A DNA stretch of 64,000 nucleotides, from assembly GCF_017939625.1 (NCBI RefSeq), contig NZ_JAGKTC010000003.1:1-64000 (forward strand). Reading direction: 5' to 3'. Of this stretch, positions 32,698 through 43,243 are shown piece by piece. Position 1 is the first letter of the stretch, and the number at the start of each line of letters is the position of its first letter. Both the position numbers and the translations under genes were made by a program. The stretch is from Pseudoxanthomonas helianthi (lineage in GTDB: Bacteria; Pseudomonadota; Gammaproteobacteria; Xanthomonadales; Xanthomonadaceae). Under the pieces are notes generated by a model. The model was not told where the DNA came from. It did no database searches and saw nothing but the letters and a program-made list of their open reading frames with translations.

Positions 32698-32795
32698 ACG
32701 GCCGGCAGCGATCGATTCCGCGGAAACGGTTTCTTCGGTTCATGTTCATCGAAACGGTGTGAGTCTGGGTCGCAACCGCCACCCGGAGATTCGCC

Positions 32796-33566
32796 ATGAA
32801 GACGTTGTTGGGCTTGTCCGCCATGCTGCTCGCTTCCACCGCCATGGCCCAATCCTACGGTTACCCGGATCGTGGCTATGAGGATTACCGGGGCGGCTAT
32901 GGCAATGGCTATGGGCAAGTGTTCCGTTGCGATTCGGACGACAATCGCCAGCGCTACTGCCCGGCCGATACCCGAGGTGGCGTGCAGTTGGTGCGGCAGG
33001 TCTCGAAGACGCGTTGCCAGCAGGGGTACAACTGGGGTTACGACCGTGGCGGCGTGTGGGTCAGTGGCGGTTGCCGGGCCGAATTCGCAAGCGGACGCGG
33101 CGGAGGTTGGAACGGCGGTTATCCGGGCAATGGCAATGCCTACGGACAGGTGATCCGCTGCGATTCGAACGACGGCCGGCAGAACTACTGTCGCGCAAAC
33201 ACGCGTGGAGGCGTGCACGTCGTCCGGCAAATATCCAAAGCCCGCTGCCAGGAAGGCTACAACTGGGGTTACGACCGTGGCGGCATCTGGGTCGATCGCG
33301 GTTGCCGGGCCGAATTCGCGCTGGGACGCGGTGGCGGCTGGGGCGGCGGTTATCCGGGCAATGGCGATGGTTACGGCTACGGAAGAACCATCCGTTGCGA
33401 CTCCAACGACAATCGCCAGAAATATTGTCCCGCCGACACGCGGAGCGGCGTGCAGTTGACCCGGCAGATTTCCAAGACCCGCTGCCAGGAAGGCTACAAC
33501 TGGGGCTACGACCGTGGCGGCATCTGGGTCGATCGCGGCTGCCGCGCGGAATTCAGGATCTACTGA
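32796..33566 (+). CDS. Secreted protein with three DUF3011 repeats
   Basis: A 256-aa protein with a Sec signal peptide (cleavage near STAMA-Q, residue 18). Three DUF3011 repeats of about 58 residues (about 43-98, 126-179, 198-256) each contain R-C-D-S, a YC or NYC pair, GGV..VRQ.SK..C..GYNWGYD, and a final WV..GCRAEF. Gly/Tyr/Asn-rich linkers separate them. Four Cys per repeat suggest disulfides in the periplasm or outside the cell. Repeats 2 and 3 are closer to each other than to repeat 1, which points to recent internal duplication. CGGAG lies 9 nt before the ATG. Function is unknown. Confidence 0.88.
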   Translation: MKTLLGLSAMLLASTAMAQSYGYPDRGYEDYRGGYGNGYGQVFRCDSDDNRQRYCPADTRGGVQLVRQVSKTRCQQGYNWGYDRGGVWVSGGCRAEFASGRGGGWNGGYPGNGNAYGQVIRCDSNDGRQNYCRANTRGGVHVVRQISKARCQEGYNWGYDRGGIWVDRGCRAEFALGRGGGWGGGYPGNGDGYGYGRTIRCDSNDNRQKYCPADTRSGVQLTRQISKTRCQEGYNWGYDRGGIWVDRGCRAEFRIY

Positions 33567-33608
33567 ACGAATCGGCCTGACGAGCGGGTCTTCGTCATCG
33601 GCGGCGGT

Positions 33609-33620
33609 TAAACTGCCGCC
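33609..33620 (+). promoter_or_regulatory. TAAACT box 6 nt before the mtnA start codon
   Basis: TAAACT (33609-33614), then GCCGCC and the mtnA ATG. This is the same -10-to-ATG spacing as ligA, with no Shine-Dalgarno, again suggesting a leaderless mRNA. Confidence 0.4.
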
Positions 33621-34679
33621 ATGAACGACACCATCGATTACGCGCGCTACGACCGCATCCGCCCGATCCGCTGGACCGGCGAGGCGCTGGAATTGCTGGA
33701 CCAGCGCCTGCTGCCGTTCAAGGTCGAGTACCTGAGCTGCACCAGCGGCGATGAAGTCGCCGCCGCGATCCACTCACTGGCCGTGCGCGGCGCGCCGGCC
33801 ATCGGCATCGCCGCCGCCTGGGGCACGGTGCTGGCGGCGCGCGAGATCGTCGCCGATAGCGGTCCCGAGGCCGCGCAGAAGCTGGAACCGGCGCTGCAAC
33901 GGCTCAACGCCGCGCGCCCGACCGCGGTCAACCTGGCCTGGGCGCTGGCGCGGATGCGTTCGGCGCTGGCCCATGCCGGCAGCGATTGGCGCGGCGTGCT
34001 GGAACTGGAAGCGTTGGCCATCGCCGAGGAAGACCTCGCGGCCAACCAGCGGATGGGCGGCCTCGGCGCGGCGCTGATCGCGCCGGGCAGCGGTGTGCTC
34101 ACCCATTGCAACACCGGTTCGCTGGCTACCGCAGGATTCGGCACCGCCCTGGGCGTGATTCGCGCAGGCGTGGCTCAGGGGCGCATCGAGCGCGTGTTCG
34201 CAGGTGAAACCCGGCCGTGGCAGCAGGGCGCGCGCCTGACCGTGTGGGAACTGCAGCAGGACGGCATCGACGCCACCCTGATCGCCGATTCCGCCGCCTC
34301 GCACCTGATGAAGACCGGAGCGGTGCAATGGGTTGTGGTCGGCGCCGACCGCATCTGCGCCAACGGCGACACCGCCAACAAGATCGGCACCTATGCGCTG
34401 GCCATTGCCGCGCGCCACCATGGAGTCAAGTTCATGGTCGTGGCGCCATCCTCGACGGTGGACATGGATACCGCTTCGGGCGACCTGATCGAGATCGAGG
34501 AACGCGACCCGGGCGAACTGTTCGGCGTTGGCGGCGTACGCACGGTCGCCGAAGGCGTGCGCGCCTGGAACCCGGTGTTCGACGTGACCCCGGGCGAGCT
34601 GATCGACGCCATCGTGACCGAGAAGGGCGTGATCGAGCGGCCGACCGTTGAGAAGATGCGCGCGGCGTTCGGCGGTTGA
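33621..34679 (+). CDS. mtnA: S-methyl-5-thioribose-1-phosphate isomerase
   Basis: A 352-aa enzyme of the methionine salvage pathway that converts methylthioribose-1-phosphate to methylthioribulose-1-phosphate. The catalytic Cys163 is in [12 protein letters not shown] and the catalytic Asp243 is in [25 protein letters not shown] near the N-terminus is the family signature. It is related to eIF2B subunits, but the catalytic pair identifies the isomerase. No other mtn genes adjoin it. A long repeat and then gyrA follow. Confidence 0.96.
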   Translation: MNDTIDYARYDRIRPIRWTGEALELLDQRLLPFKVEYLSCTSGDEVAAAIHSLAVRGAPAIGIAAAWGTVLAAREIVADSGPEAAQKLEPALQRLNAARPTAVNLAWALARMRSALAHAGSDWRGVLELEALAIAEEDLAANQRMGGLGAALIAPGSGVLTHCNTGSLATAGFGTALGVIRAGVAQGRIERVFAGETRPWQQGARLTVWELQQDGIDATLIADSAASHLMKTGAVQWVVVGADRICANGDTANKIGTYALAIAARHHGVKFMVVAPSSTVDMDTASGDLIEIEERDPGELFGVGGVRTVAEGVRAWNPVFDVTPGELIDAIVTEKGVIERPTVEKMRAAFGG

Positions 34680-34699
34680 GCTTGGCCAGAAAAGTAGGC

Positions 34700-34866
34700 G
34701 TGGGAGCGACGTGAGTCGCGAATGTCGGAGCTACGAGCTTCCCTCAGCGGGCCACAACCGAGGGGTGAGCGAACCAGGTCTTCGTACCAGGTTGGTGGGT
34801 GCTACGGCCCCAATTCCAAGTCTTCGACAATTCGCGACTTACCGGTGGCTGCGCCACCACTCCCAC
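34700..34866. repeat. Expanded GTGGGAGCGACGTGAGTCGCGA inverted repeat
   Basis: This 167-bp version starts GTGGGAGCGACGTGAGTCGCG and ends CTCCCAC. The matching TTCGCGACTTACC arm is displaced by about 80 nt of extra sequence that includes a second palindrome. It fills part of the 406-nt gap between mtnA and gyrA, in which I see no gene. Confidence 0.7.
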
Positions 34867-34981
34867 GCCGATTGTCATCGCGTGAGGAAGCTCCTGGAGA
34901 AGGTTCGGCTTCCAAAGGGCGGACCAAGGCCTAAATGCCTGATTTTCCCGGCCAAATCCCGACCGGAAACAGGCCTGTCTG

Positions 34982-35085
34982 TGGTACAATTTCGGGGTCG
35001 AAATTCACCCCTGAAAACCGCTTGCCGGACCCGTTCCGGCGGCCCGGTTTTTGGCCGCAGTCAACGCTAGCCGCACGGAACCCGA
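34982..35085 (+). promoter_or_regulatory. gyrA extended -10 promoter and leader
   Basis: TGGTACAAT (34982-34990) is an extended -10 element with no clear -35. The leader of about 89 nt contains GGGGT...ACCCC (34995-35011), a small possible hairpin. GGAA precedes the gyrA ATG. Confidence 0.5.
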
Positions 35086-37743
<2,658 letters not shown>

Positions 37744-37782
37744 CGACAGTCGGTCCGTGCGTCCGCGCATGATGGCGTAGTT

Positions 37783-37816
37783 ACAAAAAAACGCCCCGGA
37801 AGGGGCGTTTTTTTGT
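37783..37816. terminator. Intrinsic terminator after gyrA
   Basis: ACAAAAAAACGCCCC, loop GGA, then AGGGGCGTTTTTTTGT. A-tract and T-tract on both sides make it efficient and bidirectional. Confidence 0.95.
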
Positions 37817-37904
37817 CCTGCGATCCGGGCCGGATAACGTTCTATACTTTTTCTTCGATACGCCACGGCGGGCGTCGTGGCGCGAACAGCACGCAGGAGC
37901 GGAC

Positions 37905-40900
37905 ATGGTTTCGGCTATTCGGCAGGGACAGGGCACGGGCGCACGCGGCATCGGCTGGCGTGCGTTTTTCTTTTTCGGGGTACTGCTGCTGGCCGTGGCC
38001 GGCTGCAAGCGCAGCGAGACCGGGCAGTTGCCCGTGCCCAGCGGCGAGGCGATCCAGGCGAAGAAAGCCGAGGTCAAGGGTTTCGGCCTGGTCGGGGCGT
38101 ACCCGGACCAGCACGACGGCAACGTCGCCATCGCCGTGGAGTTCAGCCGCGTGCTGGTCGGCACCCAGGACTTCGACGCGCTGCTGTCGGTGACCGACGA
38201 CAAGGGCGCGGTGGTCAAGGGCAGCTGGGTGCTGGACGACGACGGCGAAGGCAAGGGCATGATCCTGCGCTTCCCGTCGGTGGAGGCGGCGAAGGACTAC
38301 GAAGTGGCGATCCGCGCCGACCTGCTCGCCGCGGACGGCAGCCGGCTGGGCAAGGAGCTGAAGGAAAAGGTCCATACCGGCCAGCTCGACCCGGTGGTCG
38401 GCTTCGCCTCGCAGGGCAGCGTGCTGCCCGCGCGCGAAAGCCGCGGCCTGCCGGTGGTGTCGATCAACGTCAAGGAAGTGGACGTCGAATTCCTGCGCGT
38501 GCCGGAAAAGAACCTGCCGCGCTTCTTCAGCGAGTACCAGCGCGGCGGGCGCCGCGGCAGCTGGGACCTGGACAGCGACTACGACGAACACACCCCGATC
38601 GGCGAACTGGCCGAGCCGGTCTACGTCAACCGCTTCCTGCTCGGCGGCAAGCCCAACGAGCGCCTGCTGACCTACCTGCCGATCCAGGACATCGCGGAAC
38701 TGCAGGAACCGGGCCTGTACTTCGCGGTGATGAAGCGCACCGGCAAGTTCAGCGGCGAGTTCGAGACCGCGTTCTTCACCGTCAGCGACATCGGCCTGCA
38801 CGCGCGCGCGTACAAGGACAAGCTGTTCGTGCATACGGCTTCGTTGAACAGCGGCGCCGCGACCGGCGGGGTCGAGCTGCGCATCCTCGATGCCAAGGGC
38901 GAACTGGCGTTGAAGGGCGAGACCGACGGCAACGGCAATGCGCTGCTGAACTACAAGCTGGACGCGAGCCACGTGCTGGTCGCCCGCAAGGGCAGCGACG
39001 TGTCGATGCTGCCGTTCAACCAGCCGGCGCTGGACCTGTCGGAATTCGCCGTGTCCGGGCGCGAGAACGCGTGGTTCGACGTGTTCGCCTGGTCCGGCCG
39101 CGACCTGTACCGGCCGGGCGAAACGGTGCGGATCAACGCGCTGCTGCGCGACAACGACGGCAAGCCGGTCAAGCCGCAGCCGATCTTCCTGCGCCTGAAG
39201 CAGCCCGACGGCAAGGTGTTCCGCGAAACCCGGCTGGAGCCGGGTGCGCAGGGTTATTTCAGTTTCGTCCAGCAGATTCCCGCCGAGGCGCCGACCGGTC
39301 GTTGGGAGGTCGAATTCCGCACCGATCCGGCCAGCAAGGAAGCGGTGCAGGGCATGACCCTGCGCATCGAGGAATTCCTGCCCGAGCGGATGAAGCTGGA
39401 CCTCGATGCGGCACAGCCGACGTTGAAGCCAGGAGAGCCGCTGCGCCTGCAGGCCAAGGCCGCCTATCTGTACGGCGCGCCGGCGGCCGGCAACCGCTTC
39501 ACCGCCAAGCTGGCGGTCGCGGTGGAACAGCATCCGCTCGACCAACTGCCCGGCTTCTTCTTCGGCGACCCGACGTTGAGCCTGCCGAAGGAAGCCAAGG
39601 ACATCATCGACGCCACTTTCAACGACGAGGGCGTCTACGAGGAAGCCGTCTCGCTGCCGGCCGAGGCCAAGCCGGTCACGCCGATTTCCGCCATCGTTTC
39701 CGGCAGCGTCTACGAAACCGGCGGCCGCACGGTCAACCGCACGCTGAAGAAGGTGATGTGGCCGGCCGCCGCGCTGGTCGGCGTGCGCCCGCTGTTCGAC
39801 GACCAGGACGGCGCCGACGCCAACAGCAACGCGCGTTTCGAAATCACCCGCGTCGATGCCACGGGCAAGCCGCAACCGGCGAAAGGCCTGAAGGTCACCC
39901 TGGTGCGCGAGCACCGCGACTACCACTGGAACTACGACGAGGACGGCGGCTGGGACTACGACTACACCCAGCGCTTCGAGAACCTGGAAACGAAGGCGGT
40001 CGACGTCGGCGCGACCGTGGCCAAGGTCGACTATCCGGTGGAATGGGGCGGCTACCGCCTCGACGTGTTCGATCCCGCCACCGGCCTGACCACACGCTAT
40101 CCGTTCAATGCCGGCTGGAGCTGGGACGACCAAAACCGTGGTCTCGATGCGCGTCCCGACAAGGTCAAGCTGGCGCTGGACAAGACCGGCTACAAGGCCG
40201 GCGACACGCTGAAGGTGACGGCGACCCCGCCGCACCCGGGCAAGGGCCTGCTGATCGTCGAAAGCGACCGCATGCTGTACGTGCAGGACATCGACGTTAA
40301 GCCGGGCAGCACCTTCGAAATCCCGGTGACCAAGGACTGGGAACGCCATGACGTCTACGTCACCGCGCTGGTGTTCCGCGGCGGTTCGGCGCCGAGCAAG
40401 ATCACGCCGGCGCGCGCGGTCGGCGTGGCCCACGTGCCGATGGACCGCAAGGCGCGCCGCATCGCGGTGGGCCTGAACGCGCCCAAGCAGATGCGCCCCG
40501 AGCAGGACCTGCCGGTGACGGTCAGCGCGCCGGAACTGGCCGGCAAGCCCGCCTACGTCACCGTTTCGGCGGTGGACGTGGGCATCCTCAACATCACCCG
40601 CTTCCCGGTGCCGGACGCCAACGCACATTTCTTCGCCCAGCGCCGCCTGGGCGTGGACGCCTACGACGTATACGGCCGGGTGATCGAAAGCTTCGAAGGC
40701 GGCAGCGCCAAGATCCGCTTCGGCGGCGACATGGCGCTGGCGGCGTTGCCGCAGGCCAAGCGGCCGACCTCGCGCGTGCAGACCGTGGACCTGTTCGCCG
40801 GGCCGGTGAAACTGGACGCGAAGGGCAACGCCAAGATCGCGCTGCGCGTACCCGACTTCAACGGCACCCTGCGCGTGTCGGCGATGGTTTACTCGGACGA

Positions 40901-42848
40901 ACGCTACGGCAACCGCGACCAGGAAACCCTGGTGCGCGCGCCGATCGTCGCCGAAGCCAGCCTGCCGCGCGTGCTGGCGCCGGGCGACCGCAGCACCCTG
41001 ACCCTGGACGTGCAGAACTTCACCGGCAAGCCGGGTGCGTTCGACATCAAGGTGGACGGCATCGGCCCGTTGTCGATCGCCCAGTCCGGCCGCAGCGCCA
41101 AGCTGGGCGCGAACGCCAAGACCACGCTGAGCTTCCCGATCAGCGCCGGCGAGGGCTACACCACTGCACAGGTCCGCGTGCGCGTGGACGGCAACGGCTT
41201 CAAGGTCGACCGCAAGTACGACGTGCCGGTGCGCGCCGGCTGGCCGCAGGTGGTGCGCGCGCAGACCCGGGTGCTCGACAGCCTCGCGCCGGTTTCGATG
41301 GATGCCGATTTCACCGGCGGGCTGATGAACGGCTCGGTCAACGCGCGCATCGTGGTCAGCGCCTTGCCGCCGATTCCGTTCGCCAGCGCGCTCGACGGCG
41401 CGTTGAAGTATCCCTACGGCTGCATCGAGCAGACCACCAGCAAGGGTTACGCCGGGCTGATCCTCGACGAGCCGACCGCGAAGATGCTGGGCATCGACGG
41501 CCTGGATGCGAAGAAGCGCCGCGAGCGCATGGAAGGCGCATTCGGCCGCATCGCTTCGATGCAGGTGGCCAACGGCAACTTCAGCATGTGGGGCGACGAT
41601 GATTACATCGTGCCGGGCATCACCCCGTACGTGGCCGAGTTCCTGCTGGACGCCAAGCAGGCCGGCTTCGCCGTGCCGGACAACGTGCTGCAGAAGGCGC
41701 TGAACCGGCTCAACGAGGACCTGCTGGCCGGTGGCAACCAGTTCTACGGCTACGACAACCGCGACCACCTGCGTTTCGCCAACCAGGCCTGGTCGGGCTA
41801 CGTGCTGGCGCGGGTCAACCGCGCGCCGCTGGGCACGCTGCGCGCGCTGTACGACAACGAGCGCGGCAAGAGCCTGACCGGCCTGTCGCTGGTGCACCTG
41901 GGCATCGCCCTGTCGCTGCAGGGCGACAAGCGGCGTGGCGCGGCGGCCATCGCCGCTGGTTTCGCGATGAAGAAGGATCGCCCGTACTGGCTGGGCGACT
42001 ACGGCTCGCAACTGCGCGACGATGCGCTGATGCTGGCGCTGGTGCGCGAGAACAAGCTGTCCAAGCCCGAGTACGAAGCGCGTGCGGTCGCGCTGGGTCG
42101 CGAGATCGACGCGCGTCGCGGCAGCGGCTGGCTGTACCTGAGCACGCAGGAACAGGTGGCGCTGGCGCGGTTGGGCAGGGCGCTGATGGCCGAACAGGGC
42201 CGCGTGGTGTCCGGTACCTGGCGCATCGGCGACGAAAGCGTGGAAGCGGCGCCGGCGAAGATCGTCGGCCGCGGTTTCGACGCCGCGCAGCTGGCGCGTG
42301 GCGTGCGCTTCGAGCCGAAGGGCGAGACGCCGCTGTACGTCAGCCTGGAAGCGGCCGGCGTGCCGCGCAAGCCGCCGGCGCCGGACAACCAGAAGATCGG
42401 CATTTCGCGCAGCTACTACACCACCGATGGCAATGAGTGGAAGGGCGGGGCGCTGAAGGAAGGCGAGGCCTTGATCGTCAAGGTCGAGATTACCGCCGAC
42501 ACTTCGATGCCGGATGCGTTGCTGACCGACCTGTTGCCGGCGGGACTGGAGATCGAGAACTTCAATCTCGGCGACGCCAAGCAATGGGCCGACGTGGTGG
42601 TGGACGGCATCGGGATCAGCGACCGCTCCAGCGCCGCCGACGTGAAGCACGAGGAGTACCGCGACGATCGCTACGTGGCGGCGTTGAAGCTGAGCCAGGG
42701 AGGCACGGCCAAGGTGTTCTACCTGGTTCGCGCGGTGACCCCGGGCACGTACACGGTGCCGCCGCCGCTGGTGGAGGACATGTATCGTCCGGACATCCGT
42801 GGGATCGGCAAGGTGTCGCCGGCGACGATTACAGTAGTGCAGCCGTGA
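37905..42848 (+). CDS. Bacterial alpha-2-macroglobulin lipoprotein (YfhM-type)
   Basis: A 1647-aa protein that traps attacking proteases in the periplasm. After a long n-region, the lipobox is LAVAGC (Cys34). MG and bait-type domains follow, with MG repeats of about 100 residues. The thioester motif is intact at Cys1173-Ile-Glu-Gln1176 within YPYGCIEQTTSKGYAG, so this is the thioester-bearing type. The C-terminus has the receptor-binding-like domain (TVPPPLVEDMYRPDIRGIG). CAGGAG is 7 nt before the ATG. Together with the downstream pbpC it forms the well-known pairing in which the protease inhibitor guards the cell wall where PBP1C repairs it. Confidence 0.94.
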   Translation: MVSAIRQGQGTGARGIGWRAFFFFGVLLLAVAGCKRSETGQLPVPSGEAIQAKKAEVKGFGLVGAYPDQHDGNVAIAVEFSRVLVGTQDFDALLSVTDDKGAVVKGSWVLDDDGEGKGMILRFPSVEAAKDYEVAIRADLLAADGSRLGKELKEKVHTGQLDPVVGFASQGSVLPARESRGLPVVSINVKEVDVEFLRVPEKNLPRFFSEYQRGGRRGSWDLDSDYDEHTPIGELAEPVYVNRFLLGGKPNERLLTYLPIQDIAELQEPGLYFAVMKRTGKFSGEFETAFFTVSDIGLHARAYKDKLFVHTASLNSGAATGGVELRILDAKGELALKGETDGNGNALLNYKLDASHVLVARKGSDVSMLPFNQPALDLSEFAVSGRENAWFDVFAWSGRDLYRPGETVRINALLRDNDGKPVKPQPIFLRLKQPDGKVFRETRLEPGAQGYFSFVQQIPAEAPTGRWEVEFRTDPASKEAVQGMTLRIEEFLPERMKLDLDAAQPTLKPGEPLRLQAKAAYLYGAPAAGNRFTAKLAVAVEQHPLDQLPGFFFGDPTLSLPKEAKDIIDATFNDEGVYEEAVSLPAEAKPVTPISAIVSGSVYETGGRTVNRTLKKVMWPAAALVGVRPLFDDQDGADANSNARFEITRVDATGKPQPAKGLKVTLVREHRDYHWNYDEDGGWDYDYTQRFENLETKAVDVGATVAKVDYPVEWGGYRLDVFDPATGLTTRYPFNAGWSWDDQNRGLDARPDKVKLALDKTGYKAGDTLKVTATPPHPGKGLLIVESDRMLYVQDIDVKPGSTFEIPVTKDWERHDVYVTALVFRGGSAPSKITPARAVGVAHVPMDRKARRIAVGLNAPKQMRPEQDLPVTVSAPELAGKPAYVTVSAVDVGILNITRFPVPDANAHFFAQRRLGVDAYDVYGRVIESFEGGSAKIRFGGDMALAALPQAKRPTSRVQTVDLFAGPVKLDAKGNAKIALRVPDFNGTLRVSAMVYSDERYGNRDQETLVRAPIVAEASLPRVLAPGDRSTLTLDVQNFTGKPGAFDIKVDGIGPLSIAQSGRSAKLGANAKTTLSFPISAGEGYTTAQVRVRVDGNGFKVDRKYDVPVRAGWPQVVRAQTRVLDSLAPVSMDADFTGGLMNGSVNARIVVSALPPIPFASALDGALKYPYGCIEQTTSKGYAGLILDEPTAKMLGIDGLDAKKRRERMEGAFGRIASMQVANGNFSMWGDDDYIVPGITPYVAEFLLDAKQAGFAVPDNVLQKALNRLNEDLLAGGNQFYGYDNRDHLRFANQAWSGYVLARVNRAPLGTLRALYDNERGKSLTGLSLVHLGIALSLQGDKRRGAAAIAAGFAMKKDRPYWLGDYGSQLRDDALMLALVRENKLSKPEYEARAVALGREIDARRGSGWLYLSTQEQVALARLGRALMAEQGRVVSGTWRIGDESVEAAPAKIVGRGFDAAQLARGVRFEPKGETPLYVSLEAAGVPRKPPAPDNQKIGISRSYYTTDGNEWKGGALKEGEALIVKVEITADTSMPDALLTDLLPAGLEIENFNLGDAKQWADVVVDGIGISDRSSAADVKHEEYRDDRYVAALKLSQGGTAKVFYLVRAVTPGTYTVPPPLVEDMYRPDIRGIGKVSPATITVVQP

Positions 42849-42874
42849 CAAGCCGGTTGTCCGCCGAAGGTCAT

Positions 42875-42900
42875 CCTTCTCCCCACGCGCGGGGAGAAGG
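42875..42900. repeat. CCTTCTCCCC/GGGGAGAAGG palindrome after the macroglobulin gene
   Basis: A perfect 11-bp stem around ACGC, 26 nt past the stop codon. It belongs to the CCTTCTCCC palindrome group also seen at 45622 and 54204, and could terminate transcription. Confidence 0.7.
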
Positions 42901-43031
42901 TGCCGCAGGCGGATGAGGGGCGCGAGCGAAGCGAGCATGCTTCTGCTTGCTCTTAGCTCGTCATCCCAGCGCAAGCTGGGATCCATCTGGCTTTTGAGTC
43001 GTACCGACAGAGGCGTTCCGCCCTGACGGGC
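42901..43031. other. Intergenic segment with no recognised gene
   Basis: Together with the palindrome and the multi-hairpin element this fills the 395-nt gap between the macroglobulin gene and pbpC. It contains GCGGATGAGGGGCGCGAGCG and a CATCCCAGCGCAAGCTGGGAT palindrome (42963-42982). I see no open frame with a start and ribosome site. Confidence 0.4.
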
Positions 43032-43227
43032 GGGTTACTTTCTTTGGCGGCAAAGAAAGTAACCAAAGAAAGCCACCCCGGCGGCACGCCCGCGCTGCGC
43101 GCGGGTTCGCAATCAGGCCGGGAACTTTCGGAAGCCGCATCCTGCGGCTCCGAAAGCGGCGCACATCCTTGTGCGCCGCCCCTGCGGGGTTTACCCGCCC
43201 CGATTGCCGTGCCTCAAGGGGATGAAA
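43032..43227 (+). repeat. Multi-hairpin dispersed element, copy 1 (5' of pbpC)
   Basis: Five successive hairpins: GGTTACTTTCTTTG-GCGG-CAAAGAAAGTAACC (43033-43064), CCCGCGC/GCGCGGG (43088-43105), CTTTCGG-AGCCGCA/TGCGGCT-CCGAAAG (43125-43156), GCGGCGCAC/GTGCGCCGC (43156-43179) and CCCC/GGGG (43179-43189), then GTGCCTCAAGGGG. A second, diverged copy lies at 63806-64000 on the other strand. It ends 16 nt before the pbpC ATG. Confidence 0.85.
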
Positions 43228-43243
43228 GGCAAATCGAAAGCAA

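Noticed and set aside
37842-42986. A 1714-aa open frame antisense to the macroglobulin gene
   Set aside because: It lies opposite a clearly coding gene with a lipobox and thioester motif; its His/Ala/Gln/Arg-rich translation is a GC-skew shadow.
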